A model generated the notes under the pieces. That model saw only the letters and a program-made list of their open reading frames with translations. It was not told where the DNA came from and ran no database searches. This document shows, piece after piece, positions 9,164-16,792 of a DNA stretch of 38,480 nt. The translations under genes and the position numbers were made by a program. Origin of the DNA: Candidatus Doudnabacteria bacterium (GTDB lineage Bacteria; Patescibacteriota; Doudnabacteria; UBA920); assembly GCA_020850635.1 (NCBI GenBank), contig JADZEH010000017.1:1-38480 (forward strand), given 5' to 3'. Each line of letters starts with the position of its first letter. Within the stretch, counting starts at the first letter, position 1.

Positions 9164-9182
9164 ATTAGTCTAAGACAAGTCC

Positions 9183-9256
9183 CGACCTTCATAAATTTGA
9201 ATTGCTTTGCAATTCATAGAGGAAGTGCCGACGTAAGTCGGCCTCCTCGGCCACCA
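9183..9256 (+). repeat. tRNA-associated element with duplicated tRNA-Leu 3' end
   Basis: From CCGACCTTCA at 9183 to the CCA at 9256 lies an element shared with the one after tRNA-Glu. It has the conserved block CCGACCTTCA, hairpin A (GAATTGC ttt GCAATTC), the conserved block CATAGAGGAAGTGCCGA, and hairpin B (GCCGAC gtaa GTCGGC). It ends with a 15-nt exact copy (9242-9256, CCTCCTCGGCCACCA) of the tRNA-Leu 3' end at 9149-9163. Function is unknown. It could be an integration footprint or a tRNA-like/processing RNA. Confidence 0.8.
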
Positions 9257-9319
9257 TAAAATAGACATATCATAAGTCTTAAATAAGCCATAATTTGGCA
9301 ATTTAGGCTTAAATGCGCA

Positions 9320-9348
9320 TTGACAATTACCATCATATCAAGTATAAT
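9320..9348 (+). promoter_or_regulatory. RNase J promoter
   Basis: TTGACA (9320-9325), a spacer of 17 nt, then TATAAT (9343-9348): a perfect vegetative consensus. The start codon of RNase J is 276 nt downstream, so a long leader is transcribed. Confidence 0.85.
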
Positions 9349-9624
9349 GATTGAAATTGCTTAGTTCTCTCGAAACCAAAGCACCCCCTGCCAAATTTAG
9401 CCAGTTAGCAAATAATAGCCAAAAACTCTTTTTTTGTTTGATATTTGTTAATTGCTCTACCAATCATATTGGTACCGCTTACCTGTTAGGTCGACCGCAG
9501 ACGTCACCTATAGGCCCGTAACAAAATTTAAGATTTAATTACGGATACAGATTTTAGTATTGTTATTCGTGATGCGCTATTTCGCATCCTTACTACTCCC
9601 GTATCCCCTTAAGGACTTAGTTTA
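9349..9624 (+). other. Long structured 5' leader of RNase J
   Basis: No gene is seen in this ~270-nt stretch. It holds a run of seven T near 9432 without a clear preceding hairpin, and a TACCAAT/ATTGGTA hairpin near 9459-9475. It also holds a larger fold closed by GGATAC (about 9543) and GTATCC (about 9601), which contains GATGCG/CGCATC. A weak SD (AAGGA) precedes the ATG at 9625. RNase J leaders can be self-regulated by cleavage, which is a possible role (inference). Confidence 0.55.
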
Positions 9625-11457
9625 ATGCTTAAGAAAGCAACAAGCTCCCCTTCTGGCCCCCGCACTTCCCGCCCAGGTACTCGTCCTCCAGGACAATCGT
9701 TTACCCGCCCGCTTGGAAACCGCGGTACAGTCGCTACTCCTGTTCAGGACAAACCTGCAGTAGAAGTAAAGACTAGCCAGCACACTACGTCACGCACTAA
9801 TCTTCGCATCGTTCCACTTGGTGGACTCGAAGAAGTTGGTGCGAACATGATGCTCTATGAATATGGCGATGATATTATCGTTATCGACATGGGCTACGCG
9901 TTCCCTGACGAAACCACACCTGGTATTGATTACATCATTCCAGACACAAAGTATTTAGAAGAAAACAAGAGCCGCATCCGCGGTGTGATTATCACTCACG
10001 GACACATGGACCACATTGGTGCCATTCCCTATCTCTTACCAAAAATTGGTGACCCGCCAATCTACACCTTGCCTTTAACCGCAGGTATGATTCGCAAACG
10101 CCTTGAAGAATTCAACATGGCCGAGCGCACCAAGATTAATGCCATCGGTCGTGATGATGTTATCCGTTTAGGAAACTTCACTCTTCGCTTCTTTGGGGTT
10201 AATCACAACATTCCAGATTCCATGGGTATCTCAATTGGAACTCCGGTCGGCCAAGTCATCCACACAGGTGACTGGAAATTCGACCATACTCCAGTTAACG
10301 AACAACCAGCTGAGTTTGCTAAGTTAGCGAAATTCGGTTCAGAAGGAGTCCTCCTTCTTGCTGGTGACTCAACTAACTCATCTAAACCGGGATATTGTGC
10401 ATCTGAACGCGAACTTGGGTTTACCATCGATCGTTTGTTCCAAGATGCTAAAGGCCGCGTAATTTTCGCGAGCTTCTCCTCCTTACTTTCTCGTATGCAG
10501 CAGGTTTTTGATATCGCTGCTAAATACAACCGTAAAGTTTTAGTTACTGGTCGCTCAATGGTTAATAACATTGAAGTGGCTTTGTCCCTCGGCTACCTTC
10601 GCATTCAGCCAAAACAGATTATCAAATCTGAACAAGCGAAAAAGTACCCTGATAATCAAATTGTGGTTTTGACCACAGGTTCACAGGGTGAAGAAGGTGC
10701 TGGACTGGCCCGTATGGCGCGTGGTGATCATAAAACCATCCGCGTTAAAAAGGGTGATACTGCGATTATTTCTGCATCCCCTATTCCAGGAAACGAACGT
10801 TCTGTCGTGGCTGTGCTTGATAACTTAACCCGCGAAGGCGTTAATGTTATCTACAACAAGATTTTGGACATTCACACTTCTGGACATGGTCAGCAAGAAG
10901 AACTTAAGTTGATGATCAGCTTGGTTAAACCAAAGTATCTCATGCCAATTCACGGTGAACACCACATGTTGGTTGCTCACGGTAAGCTGGCTCAGAGCCT
11001 TGGCATGAAAGAAGAAAACGTCTTCATCCTTGGTAACGGTGATGGCTTAGAAATCAACGCCGCTGGTGAAGCCAAGCAGCACGTTGATGCTGTTCAAGCC
11101 GGATACGTCTTCGTAGACGGTTTGGGTATTGGTGATGTTGGCGAAGTCGTCCTGCGCGACCGTCAGCTCATGGCTCAAGACGGGATGTTCGTCATTATTG
11201 TGACGCTCGACCGTAAAGCCGGTAAACTCATCAATCAACCAGACATTATTTCTCGTGGATTTATTTTCATGAAGAACAATGATGATCTGGTCCGTGAAGT
11301 TAAACACGAAATTCGCAAGATGGTTGATACTCACGGCAAGAAAGCCGAACCAAACTGGGCGTACTTACGCCAGGCCATTCGCGATGATGTTGGTGAATAT
11401 CTTTTCCAAAAGACTCAACGTCGTCCAATGATCCTTCCTGTGATCATTGAGGTATAA
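9625..11457 (+). CDS. rnj: Ribonuclease J
   Basis: RNase J is a metallo-beta-lactamase/beta-CASP ribonuclease with 5'-3' exo- and endonuclease activity, central to mRNA decay and rRNA maturation in bacteria lacking RNase E. The 610-aa protein starts with a ~55-residue Pro/Arg/Ser/Thr-rich disordered extension. The catalytic domain follows, with HGHMDH at 125-130 and further metal ligands in FFGVNHNIPDS and HTGDWKFDHTP. The beta-CASP region (FASFSSLLSRMQQ, VTGRSMVNN) and the C-terminal PIHGEHHMLVAH motif are present. Transcription starts from a consensus promoter about 270 nt upstream. The extra N-terminal tail is longer than in Bacillus RNase J1 and may bind RNA or partners (inference). Confidence 0.96.
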   Translation: MLKKATSSPSGPRTSRPGTRPPGQSFTRPLGNRGTVATPVQDKPAVEVKTSQHTTSRTNLRIVPLGGLEEVGANMMLYEYGDDIIVIDMGYAFPDETTPGIDYIIPDTKYLEENKSRIRGVIITHGHMDHIGAIPYLLPKIGDPPIYTLPLTAGMIRKRLEEFNMAERTKINAIGRDDVIRLGNFTLRFFGVNHNIPDSMGISIGTPVGQVIHTGDWKFDHTPVNEQPAEFAKLAKFGSEGVLLLAGDSTNSSKPGYCASERELGFTIDRLFQDAKGRVIFASFSSLLSRMQQVFDIAAKYNRKVLVTGRSMVNNIEVALSLGYLRIQPKQIIKSEQAKKYPDNQIVVLTTGSQGEEGAGLARMARGDHKTIRVKKGDTAIISASPIPGNERSVVAVLDNLTREGVNVIYNKILDIHTSGHGQQEELKLMISLVKPKYLMPIHGEHHMLVAHGKLAQSLGMKEENVFILGNGDGLEINAAGEAKQHVDAVQAGYVFVDGLGIGDVGEVVLRDRQLMAQDGMFVIIVTLDRKAGKLINQPDIISRGFIFMKNNDDLVREVKHEIRKMVDTHGKKAEPNWAYLRQAIRDDVGEYLFQKTQRRPMILPVIIEV

Positions 11458-11696
11458 ATATAAATCTATTCTTCGAACGAAGTCGAGAGGTTCTATCTAG
11501 AACATCTCGACGGGCTCGCAGAATACAAAGCTAAGTGCTCTCAGAAATCAGAAAATCATATTTATTTGTTTCGTTCGATTTCCCACAGTCCACTTAATAC
11601 TTTGTTCCTCACGTGTGCACCTGAATCAAAATCAGAAAAACGGAAAGTCACTTTAATTTAGTTTCCCAGTTTCTCTCAATACGATTTAGTTATAGT
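11458..11696. other. Intergenic stretch with an imperfect palindrome
   Basis: No gene is seen. An imperfect hairpin pairs GTCGAGA (11482-11488) with TCTCGAC (11505-11511) around TTCT/AGAA, and a smaller CTTCG/CGAAG repeat lies just upstream. There is no T-tract, so its role in ending the RNase J transcript is doubtful. The rest (about 11520-11690) is AT-rich without recognisable signals. Confidence 0.4.
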
Positions 11697-11725
11697 AGCG
11701 CCAGCTTTAAAAAAGCTGGCGCTTT
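11697..11725 (+). terminator. Strong hairpin before the 11769 gene
   Basis: GCGCCAGCTTT pairs with AAGCTGGCGC and is followed by TTTT. It probably ends the RNase J transcript. The -10 box TATACT (11729-11734) of the next gene lies just after it. Confidence 0.75.
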
Positions 11726-11768
11726 TGGTATACTAAGGCCTGACGAAAGCTCACGACAGGAGGATCAT

Positions 11769-12047
11769 ATGCGTGACGACTGCAGGCCCAGAAACTTCGA
11801 AGCACCCGAGGAAGCGCAGGATTACCTCACTGATGAAGTTCTCCGAGCGTTCCATCGGCTCCGCGGCTCGGAGTACGGAATCACTCGTCCGCCGCACATG
11901 TCACCGGACAGAAAGCGCATCATCTTCACCACGAACAACGGCAACGTAGTGAAAAAGTCAGACGACGGAAAACTGGAAACGTTCGAATACGATGGCCGCA
12001 TCTACACAGTTCGGGCAACACGACCAATCAGACCGAGAAAGTTCTAG
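11769..12047 (+). CDS. Orphan basic hypothetical protein, 92 aa
   Basis: I do not recognise this protein. It is soluble and highly charged, with Arg-rich ends (MRDDCRPRNF and RPIRPRKF) and a central beta-rich part (RIIFTTNNGNVV, LETFEYDGRIYTV). The basic ends could suit nucleic-acid binding, but no motif shows it. The start is firm: AGGAGG at 11758-11763 lies 5 nt before the ATG. A TATACT box at 11729-11734 is a likely -10, though no good -35 is visible because that region is the preceding terminator hairpin. Two hairpins follow the stop. Codon use is clearly more GC-rich than in the flanking RNase J and trpS genes. Confidence 0.65.
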   Translation: MRDDCRPRNFEAPEEAQDYLTDEVLRAFHRLRGSEYGITRPPHMSPDRKRIIFTTNNGNVVKKSDDGKLETFEYDGRIYTVRATRPIRPRKF

Positions 12048-12054
12048 CGCCCCT

Positions 12055-12110
12055 AGCCTTTCTCGAAAGGCTCCATCATCCCCGCCTTCCCCCTGGAAGG
12101 CACTTTTTTT
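12055..12110 (+). terminator. Double hairpin terminator of the 11769 gene
   Basis: A first stem AGCCTTT/AAAGGCT (12055-12072) is followed by GCCTTCC/GGAAGGC (12084-12101) and then seven T's. The second is the effective terminator. Confidence 0.8.
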
Positions 12111-12122
12111 ATCTAAATTTGC

Positions 12123-12134
12123 TATACTATCTCT
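12123..12134 (+). promoter_or_regulatory. trpS -10 box giving a leaderless mRNA
   Basis: TATACT (12123-12128) ends 6 nt before the trpS ATG at 12135, so the transcript should start at or next to the start codon. The -35 region is poor. The spacing is the same as for uvrC and the 27547 gene. Confidence 0.6.
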
Positions 12135-13109
12135 ATGAAGAAAAACGTTATGCTCGCTGGCATCCGTGCCACCGGAAAATTACATATTGGAAACTACCTT
12201 GGAGCCCTTAAGCAATTTGTTGAATTAGGCAACGACCCTAAAAACGAATGCTATTTTTTTGTAGCCGACCTACACGCTCTCACCACACCTTTTGAACCAG
12301 ATCAACTCCGCCACGACACCCTCGAAGTCGTCGCTGAGTATATTGCTGCTGGACTAGACCCCAAAAAGTCCGCATTGTTTTTACAAAATCATGTGTCCGA
12401 ACATGCCGAACTCGCCTGGATCTTTAATTGCATCACTCCACTTGGTGAATTGGAGCGCATGACGCAGTACAAAGACAAATCAAAACAGCACAAAGATAAT
12501 ATCAACGCCGGTTTACTAACATACCCAACTTTGATGGCCGCCGATATTCTCATGTACAAACCAAATGGCGTCCCTGTTGGAGATGATCAAGTTCAACACA
12601 TTGAACTAGCGCGTATTGTCGCCCGAAAATTTAACAACAAATTTGGCCAAACCTTCCCCGAACCAAAGCCTTACGAACGCAAACCGCTTCGTATCATGAG
12701 CCTCAAAGATCCATCAAAGAAAATGAGCAAAACTGGTGATGACGCTTTATGGATTTCTGATTCTCCTGAAGAAATTTCTCGCAAACTTAAAAAAGCGGTG
12801 ACTGCTACCGATGGCTCTGGCTCAGATGGGGTTGAGAACTTGCTTTTACTACTTCGCCACTTTGGCACTAAACCACAAATCCAATACTTTGAAGATGGAC
12901 TTAAACAAGACACTATCAAATACAGTGAGCTCAAAGAGACTTTAGCCAAAGAGATCGCGGATTACTTCGCTGACTTCCGTGAACGAAAACGCGAGCTGAT
13001 GAGTGACAAAAACAAGCTCGCAAGCATTCTCGCCGACGGCGCGGGACGAGCCAAACAAACCGCTCAAGAAACTTTGCTCGAAGTCAAAAAGAAAATTGGA
13101 TTGCTATAG
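12135..13109 (+). CDS. trpS: Tryptophanyl-tRNA synthetase
   Basis: TrpRS charges tRNA-Trp with tryptophan. The 324-aa length is typical. Class I signatures are present: the HIGH-type motif HIGN at residues 17-20 within RATGKLHIGNYLGALKQF, and the KMSKS-type motif KKMSKTGDD near residue 197. Other family residues include FVADLHALT, GVPVGDDQVQHIELAR and RIMSLKDPSKKMSK. The ATG lies only 6 nt after a -10 box, so translation is likely leaderless. A hairpin terminator follows (13119-13145). Confidence 0.96.
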   Translation: MKKNVMLAGIRATGKLHIGNYLGALKQFVELGNDPKNECYFFVADLHALTTPFEPDQLRHDTLEVVAEYIAAGLDPKKSALFLQNHVSEHAELAWIFNCITPLGELERMTQYKDKSKQHKDNINAGLLTYPTLMAADILMYKPNGVPVGDDQVQHIELARIVARKFNNKFGQTFPEPKPYERKPLRIMSLKDPSKKMSKTGDDALWISDSPEEISRKLKKAVTATDGSGSDGVENLLLLLRHFGTKPQIQYFEDGLKQDTIKYSELKETLAKEIADYFADFRERKRELMSDKNKLASILADGAGRAKQTAQETLLEVKKKIGLL

Positions 13110-13118
13110 CATCACCAT

Positions 13119-13145
13119 AACCGCCCTTCATGGGCGGTTTTTTGT
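13119..13145 (+). terminator. trpS terminator
   Basis: AACCGCCC/GGGCGGTT stem with a 5-nt loop and a T-tract, 10 nt after the stop. Confidence 0.9.
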
Positions 13146-13158
13146 TACTGATGTGCCA

Positions 13159-13187
13159 TTGACGAAACCGCTCCTCTTCCTTAGACT
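13159..13187 (+). promoter_or_regulatory. Promoter of the 13213 gene
   Basis: TTGACG (13159-13164), a 17-nt spacer, then TAGACT (13182-13187). Confidence 0.7.
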
Positions 13188-13212
13188 ACTGCTACATTCG
13201 AGGAGGAACCCG

Positions 13213-13533
13213 ATGAAAATTCGCCTAGCAGTATCCGTTGCTCTCCTCGTTGCGCTGACTCTGGCCTTCCCTCTGCTCTCGAAGGCTCAGTCATCGCAGC
13301 AGCCCAATCACGATGGACAGCAGAAAGACTGCACCATCTACTCCAAGGTCGTGGAGCACGCGCCTGACCTGACGCTCGCGCACGTCAAGAGCACCGAAGT
13401 CGGAACCGAAATTCAGTTCAATCGGCGTGTCACCGTACGATTCGGGGTTCGCGAAGAAAAGCGCTTCGCTCCCGGCACTCTTGTTCAACCATTCACACAC
13501 AGATCAGTCGTGATGACGATCAACTGGCACTGA
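13213..13533 (+). CDS. Orphan secreted protein, 106 aa
   Basis: I do not recognise the mature protein. The first ~25 residues form a classical signal peptide: MKIRL, a long Ala/Val/Leu core, and a cut probably after SKA. The mature part of about 80 residues is polar, has one Cys, and ends in a beta-rich segment, so it should be secreted or surface-associated. The start at 13213 is fixed by GAGGAGG with a 6-7 nt spacer; the upstream extension of the frame overlaps trpS and is not used. It has its own promoter and a very strong terminator. Codon use is GC-leaning compared with trpS. Confidence 0.7.
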   Translation: MKIRLAVSVALLVALTLAFPLLSKAQSSQQPNHDGQQKDCTIYSKVVEHAPDLTLAHVKSTEVGTEIQFNRRVTVRFGVREEKRFAPGTLVQPFTHRSVVMTINWH

Positions 13534-13560
13534 CAAGATCAACCGCACTGACAACGACAA

Positions 13561-13600
13561 GGCCGCATCTCGAAAGTTCGAGATGCGGCCGTATTTTTTT
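13561..13600 (+). terminator. Terminator of the 13213 gene
   Basis: A 14-bp perfect stem (GGCCGCATCTCGAA with TTCGAGATGCGGCC) is followed by GTATTTTTTT. Confidence 0.92.
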
Positions 13601-13607
13601 ATACTAG

Positions 13608-14408
13608 TTATTTTTCTAAGATAGCTTTGATAACTTTAGCCGTATGCTTTGGATCAGAAACTTTAATGTAATCAATTTTAGTTTTCAAAACTGAGTAATC
13701 ATTTCCACGAGGATAAATGGCATCGCCAAGAAATAACATGTCCTTTACTTTAACCTTGAGATACTTTTCCATCTGCCGAACACCATAAGCTTTATCAATT
13801 CCTTTCATGGTGATATCGATGGTCGTAACACCACCCGTGCGTACTTCCAAATTCGGCAATTCTTTGGCTAAAAGCTGAGCCATCTTGTGACGAATATGAT
13901 CATACTTACTTCGCCACTGTTCTTTCATCTGCAGCCCCCGCTTTCCCAAAACTGTCACAATCTCCTGACCAAGCGGTGAAAAGCTCATTTGCGACTTCCG
14001 ATCTTCCAACAGCACGCCATAGACTTTTTTAGGATGCTTGTAACCTATTTTTTTAAACACTCGCTCAAACGCGGAGCGGATTTGGGTTTTCTCCTCTTTA
14101 GATAAATCGTGAGAGTACACATTTTCCCATCCTGATTTGTAACGATAAAACGCGTTGCCAGATGTCGGAAACAAAAAAAGGTTTTGAAGCAAGTTTTTTG
14201 GAACTTTTTTTAAGGCACCAATGAATTGCCATTTGAATAGGTCATACTTCCCACCACCAATAACAGCAACTTTTTTGGTTTGAAGCAGTCTCGTAATCAA
14301 TTCTGCCATTTCGTCGCCCATCACAGATTTAGAATCTGCTAAAGTGCCGTCTAAATCAAAGACGATTAATTTTTTTGGTTTCAATTTCTTAAGGTTGGTG
14401 ATTTTCAT
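13608..14408 (-). CDS. HAD-superfamily phosphatase, phosphomannomutase-like (HAD-IIB)
   Basis: This is a HAD-type phosphohydrolase or phosphomutase. Motif I is FDLDGTLADS near residues 18-27, with both Asp residues. Motif III/IV is GDAIYPRGNDYSV near 230, as in the cof/PMM group. The cap region contains MSFSPLGQ and TIDITMKGIDKAYGV, which resembles the sugar-phosphate-binding cap of eukaryotic-type phosphomannomutase. It may interconvert or dephosphorylate a sugar phosphate for surface glycan synthesis (inference). At 266 aa it is full length. It is monocistronic and convergent with the secreted-protein gene at 13213. The start has only a weak SD-like AAAGAG. Confidence 0.8.
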   Translation of the reverse strand: MKITNLKKLKPKKLIVFDLDGTLADSKSVMGDEMAELITRLLQTKKVAVIGGGKYDLFKWQFIGALKKVPKNLLQNLFLFPTSGNAFYRYKSGWENVYSHDLSKEEKTQIRSAFERVFKKIGYKHPKKVYGVLLEDRKSQMSFSPLGQEIVTVLGKRGLQMKEQWRSKYDHIRHKMAQLLAKELPNLEVRTGGVTTIDITMKGIDKAYGVRQMEKYLKVKVKDMLFLGDAIYPRGNDYSVLKTKIDYIKVSDPKHTAKVIKAILEK

Positions 14409-14471
14409 TACTCTTTGATGATTACTGCAAAATATTCCTGACTTTTCTTTAGTCTATCAGTTTTTGATAAA

Positions 14472-14505
14472 TAAAAAAGGGTGAGGTCCGCGAAAACCTA
14501 CACCC
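14472..14505 (-). terminator. Terminator of the 14530 gene
   Basis: GGGTGAGGT (14479-14487) pairs with ACCTACACCC (14496-14505), with one bulge. The A-run at 14473-14478 is a T-tract on the minus strand. Confidence 0.8.
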
Positions 14506-14529
14506 ACTATACGTACGATACGGGGCATG

Positions 14530-14976
14530 CTAATCCCCGCTTGATTGAGCCGCTTGCGTCAGCGGTTCAAACTGCTCACTCTCAGCGCTCTCATGCTGAT
14601 AGATGATGTCCTGACCGAGACGAATGAGTTCAATCTCAAAACAAGTAGTTGCGTACTCACGGTACACTTTGCTCCCCTCGAACAAGATATGAACCCCGAA
14701 AGCAACTCCCCTCACCTGTCCTTCAACGATCCTATAACCGGGGACCGATATCGTCTCCAACTTCAAATTGAGATCTAGAACCTTGAAAACTTCTTCTTCA
14801 TGCCGAAGATTGATGTTCTCCATCATGAGCTCGAAGCCATCAAGACCTCTGGCCCAATAATGCTTTGAAGACTCTACGTGGATGATTCGACGGACACTCT
14901 CCGTCACTGGATCGTCGTCCTTTCCACGAATTCCACCATGGTAAAGGCGAGTATAGCAGTGACTTCTCGAAGGCAT
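14530..14976 (-). CDS. Orphan hypothetical protein, 148 aa
   Basis: I do not recognise this protein. It is a soluble alpha/beta-looking protein with a basic start (MPSRSHCYTRLYHGGIRGK), a central segment rich in Leu/Glu, and a polar tail rich in Glu, Gln and Ser. It has no signal peptide or membrane helix. The start is set by GGGAGG 6 nt before the ATG. Its promoter is TTTACT (15060-15065) with a 17-nt spacer to TAGACT (15037-15042) on the minus strand. A hairpin terminator follows. Composition is intermediate but GC-richer than the neighbouring HAD gene. Confidence 0.65.
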   Translation of the reverse strand: MPSRSHCYTRLYHGGIRGKDDDPVTESVRRIIHVESSKHYWARGLDGFELMMENINLRHEEEVFKVLDLNLKLETISVPGYRIVEGQVRGVAFGVHILFEGSKVYREYATTCFEIELIRLGQDIIYQHESAESEQFEPLTQAAQSSGD

Positions 14977-15036
14977 TTCTTCCTCCCTTAGCCTGCTTGT
15001 TTGTTCTTCCTACAATTCCAACGTTCATCTACAACT

Positions 15037-15065
15037 AGTCTATACCCGCATGAAATAAAAGTAAA
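15037..15065 (-). promoter_or_regulatory. Promoter of the 14530 gene
   Basis: TTTACT-N17-TAGACT on the minus strand. Confidence 0.6.
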
Positions 15066-15075
15066 CTTTTTTTCA

Positions 15076-15117
15076 AAAATAAATAAAATGAGCCGGCTCC
15101 CTAGGGGGAACCAGCTC
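15076..15117 (-). terminator. Terminator of the 15145 gene
   Basis: GAGCCGGCTCCC (15090-15101) pairs with GGGGAACCAGCTC (15105-15117), with two mismatches. An A-rich tract lies on the T-tract side. Confidence 0.8.
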
Positions 15118-15144
15118 TAAAGAACTGCGTGGGTGCTGCGAGGT

Positions 15145-15522
15145 CTAGGCCTCGCTGGCGGCCGTGAGCCCGAAACGACCCATGGGAATACCTTCGATGA
15201 GATCGTTGAGATACTTCTGGCTGGTGCGAATCCAGTACTCCTGCCCGTACTGGCGACAGATGATGTCGACGCGCGGCTCCTTCGAGTCCGAGGCGACCTG
15301 AATTGACCGGACCGACGACTTCGGATGCTCGTCGCGCCACGCAATGAAACGCTTCTGCAAATCGCTCAACGTCGAAGCGTTGATGTCACGAACGCAGTCG
15401 CGAATCTCATCACGAACCGAGTCGGGCGTCTGTCGCAACTTGCGAGCAAAACCCGGCTTCTCGATGAACGAAACGGACACCGCCTGCTTGGGGCGGATCT
15501 TCTCAAAACTCATCTGAGACAT
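15145..15522 (-). CDS. Orphan hypothetical protein, 125 aa
   Basis: I do not recognise this protein. It is soluble, Arg/Lys-rich and mostly helical in appearance (DSVRDEIRDCVRDI, LQKRFIAWRDEHP), ending in GRFGLTAASEA. The frame is open to 15672, but the promoter (TTGCAG 15616-15621, 17-nt spacer, TATAAA 15593-15598, minus strand) lies inside that extension. GGAGG precedes the ATG at 15522 by 9 nt, so the shorter start is chosen; an ATG three codons further in is also possible. A strong terminator follows. The coding part is GC-rich with heavy use of codons ending in C and G, in contrast to ychF immediately upstream. Confidence 0.65.
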   Translation of the reverse strand: MSQMSFEKIRPKQAVSVSFIEKPGFARKLRQTPDSVRDEIRDCVRDINASTLSDLQKRFIAWRDEHPKSSVRSIQVASDSKEPRVDIICRQYGQEYWIRTSQKYLNDLIEGIPMGRFGLTAASEA

Positions 15523-15592
15523 GCGATGAAACCTCCAGTTGGTTTTCGATGTGTATCCAAAACCCAGTACATGGGTTGTAAAAACTAGATTA

Positions 15593-15621
15593 TTTATACC
15601 ACAAACCAAGACTTTCTGCAA
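15593..15621 (-). promoter_or_regulatory. Promoter of the 15145 gene
   Basis: TTGCAG-N17-TATAAA on the minus strand, back to back with ychF. Confidence 0.65.
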
Positions 15622-15689
15622 GCCCCTGCAGAAGCTCTCGACTAAATCCCCTATTTCCATTAGACTATCCAAGTAATTAAACTCATTTC

Positions 15690-16757
15690 ATGTCTTTTAA
15701 GATTGGCATAGTAGGTCTCCCCAACGTCGGAAAATCCACACTCTTTAACGCTATTACCAATAGCCAGGTTGAGGCTGCCAACTATCCTTTTGCCACCATC
15801 GATCCAAACGTGGGCGTTGTCCCCGTCCCAGACGAACGCCTCGCTAAACTTGCTGCTCAAGAAAAAAGCGAGAAGATAGTTCCAACCACAATTGAATTCG
15901 TCGATATCGCTGGTCTTGTCTCAGGTGCCCATAAAGGTGAAGGATTAGGAAATCAATTTTTAGCTCACATTCGCGAAGTCGACGCCATCATGGAAGTCAT
16001 TCGCTTTTTTGAAAATGATGACATTATCCATGTTAACGGTTCCGTTGATCCTAAACGTGATATGGAAACCATCGCCATTGAACTTCAACTCGCAGATTTA
16101 CAAAATGTTGAGAAACGTATGGAAACCAACGCGCGCATGGCTAAGTCTGGTGATCGCGATGCAGCAGTGAAGCAAGCTGTATTAGAAAAATACAAAACTG
16201 CATTAGAAGCTGGAAACATGGCCAGCACTATCACTTTAACCGAAGACGAGCAGCAAGCCACCAAAGACGTTCAACTTCTTACCACCAAACCATTTCTTTA
16301 CGTAGCTAACAGCGAATACGACATAAGCACCAAGCAATACAAAACTAAACACGAACAATTTGCCGATATAGTCATTGATGCCCAACTCGAAAGCGAACTT
16401 GCTCAACTTGATGAGACCGAACGTGCCGAATATTTAGCCGAACTTGGCTTAACCGAAAGTGGTCTTGAAAAAATCATTCGCGAAGCTTACAAAACTCTGG
16501 GTTTAATCACGTTCATCACTGCTGGGCCGAAAGAAAGCAAAGCCTGGACTTGTCCGGCTGGCACCAAAGCCCCACAAGCTGCCGGTGTAATTCATACTGA
16601 TTTTGAAAAAGGGTTCATTCGCGCCGAATGTATTCAATGGGACAAACTTTTAGAAGCCGGTGGATATGCTGCTTCTCGAGACAAAGGCTGGCTACGCGTT
16701 GAGGGTAAAGAATATGTGATTCAAGATGGCGACGTGGTTCACTTCCGCTTTACATAA
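15690..16757 (+). CDS. ychF: Redox-regulated ATPase/GTPase YchF (Obg family)
   Basis: YchF/OLA1 is a conserved ribosome-associated P-loop NTPase that prefers ATP. The 355-aa length is normal. G1 is GLPNVGKS at residues 9-16 and G3 is DIAGLVSGAHKGEGLGN. The usual NKxD is replaced by an N-x-x-E-like segment (YVANSEYD), which is typical of this family and explains ATP preference. The C-terminal TGS domain ends in EYVIQDGDVVHFRFT. A -10-like TAGACT lies about 25 nt upstream, and no SD precedes the ATG. A strong, probably bidirectional terminator follows. Confidence 0.96.
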   Translation: MSFKIGIVGLPNVGKSTLFNAITNSQVEAANYPFATIDPNVGVVPVPDERLAKLAAQEKSEKIVPTTIEFVDIAGLVSGAHKGEGLGNQFLAHIREVDAIMEVIRFFENDDIIHVNGSVDPKRDMETIAIELQLADLQNVEKRMETNARMAKSGDRDAAVKQAVLEKYKTALEAGNMASTITLTEDEQQATKDVQLLTTKPFLYVANSEYDISTKQYKTKHEQFADIVIDAQLESELAQLDETERAEYLAELGLTESGLEKIIREAYKTLGLITFITAGPKESKAWTCPAGTKAPQAAGVIHTDFEKGFIRAECIQWDKLLEAGGYAASRDKGWLRVEGKEYVIQDGDVVHFRFT

Positions 16758-16759
16758 AG

Positions 16760-16787
16760 AAAAACTCCCCAGCTGGGGAGTTTTTTT
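16760..16787. terminator. Bidirectional terminator between ychF and the 16793 gene
   Basis: AAAAACTCCCC AGCT GGGGAGTTTTT forms an 11-bp stem that serves both convergent genes. Confidence 0.9.
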
Positions 16788-16792
16788 GAACT

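Noticed and set aside
9221-9240. AGAGGAAGTGCCGA resembles the GAGGAAAGTCC region of RNase P RNA.
   Set aside because: The match is partial and none of the other conserved RNase P blocks is nearby; it occurs twice as part of the tRNA-linked element.
9463-9490. TTGGTACCGC in the RNase J leader resembles the T-box core.
   Set aside because: The gene is not a synthetase or amino-acid gene, no terminator follows, and the match lies in a simple TACCAAT/ATTGGTA hairpin.
11482-11511. Palindrome after RNase J as its terminator.
   Set aside because: No T-tract follows; the hairpin at 11697-11725 with TTTT is a better terminator.
13003-13212. Longer reading of the 13213 secreted protein.
   Set aside because: It overlaps trpS and its terminator; the SD and signal peptide fix the start at 13213.
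15523-15672. N-terminal 50-residue extension of the 15145 gene.
   Set aside because: It contains the gene's own promoter; the SD-supported start is at 15522.
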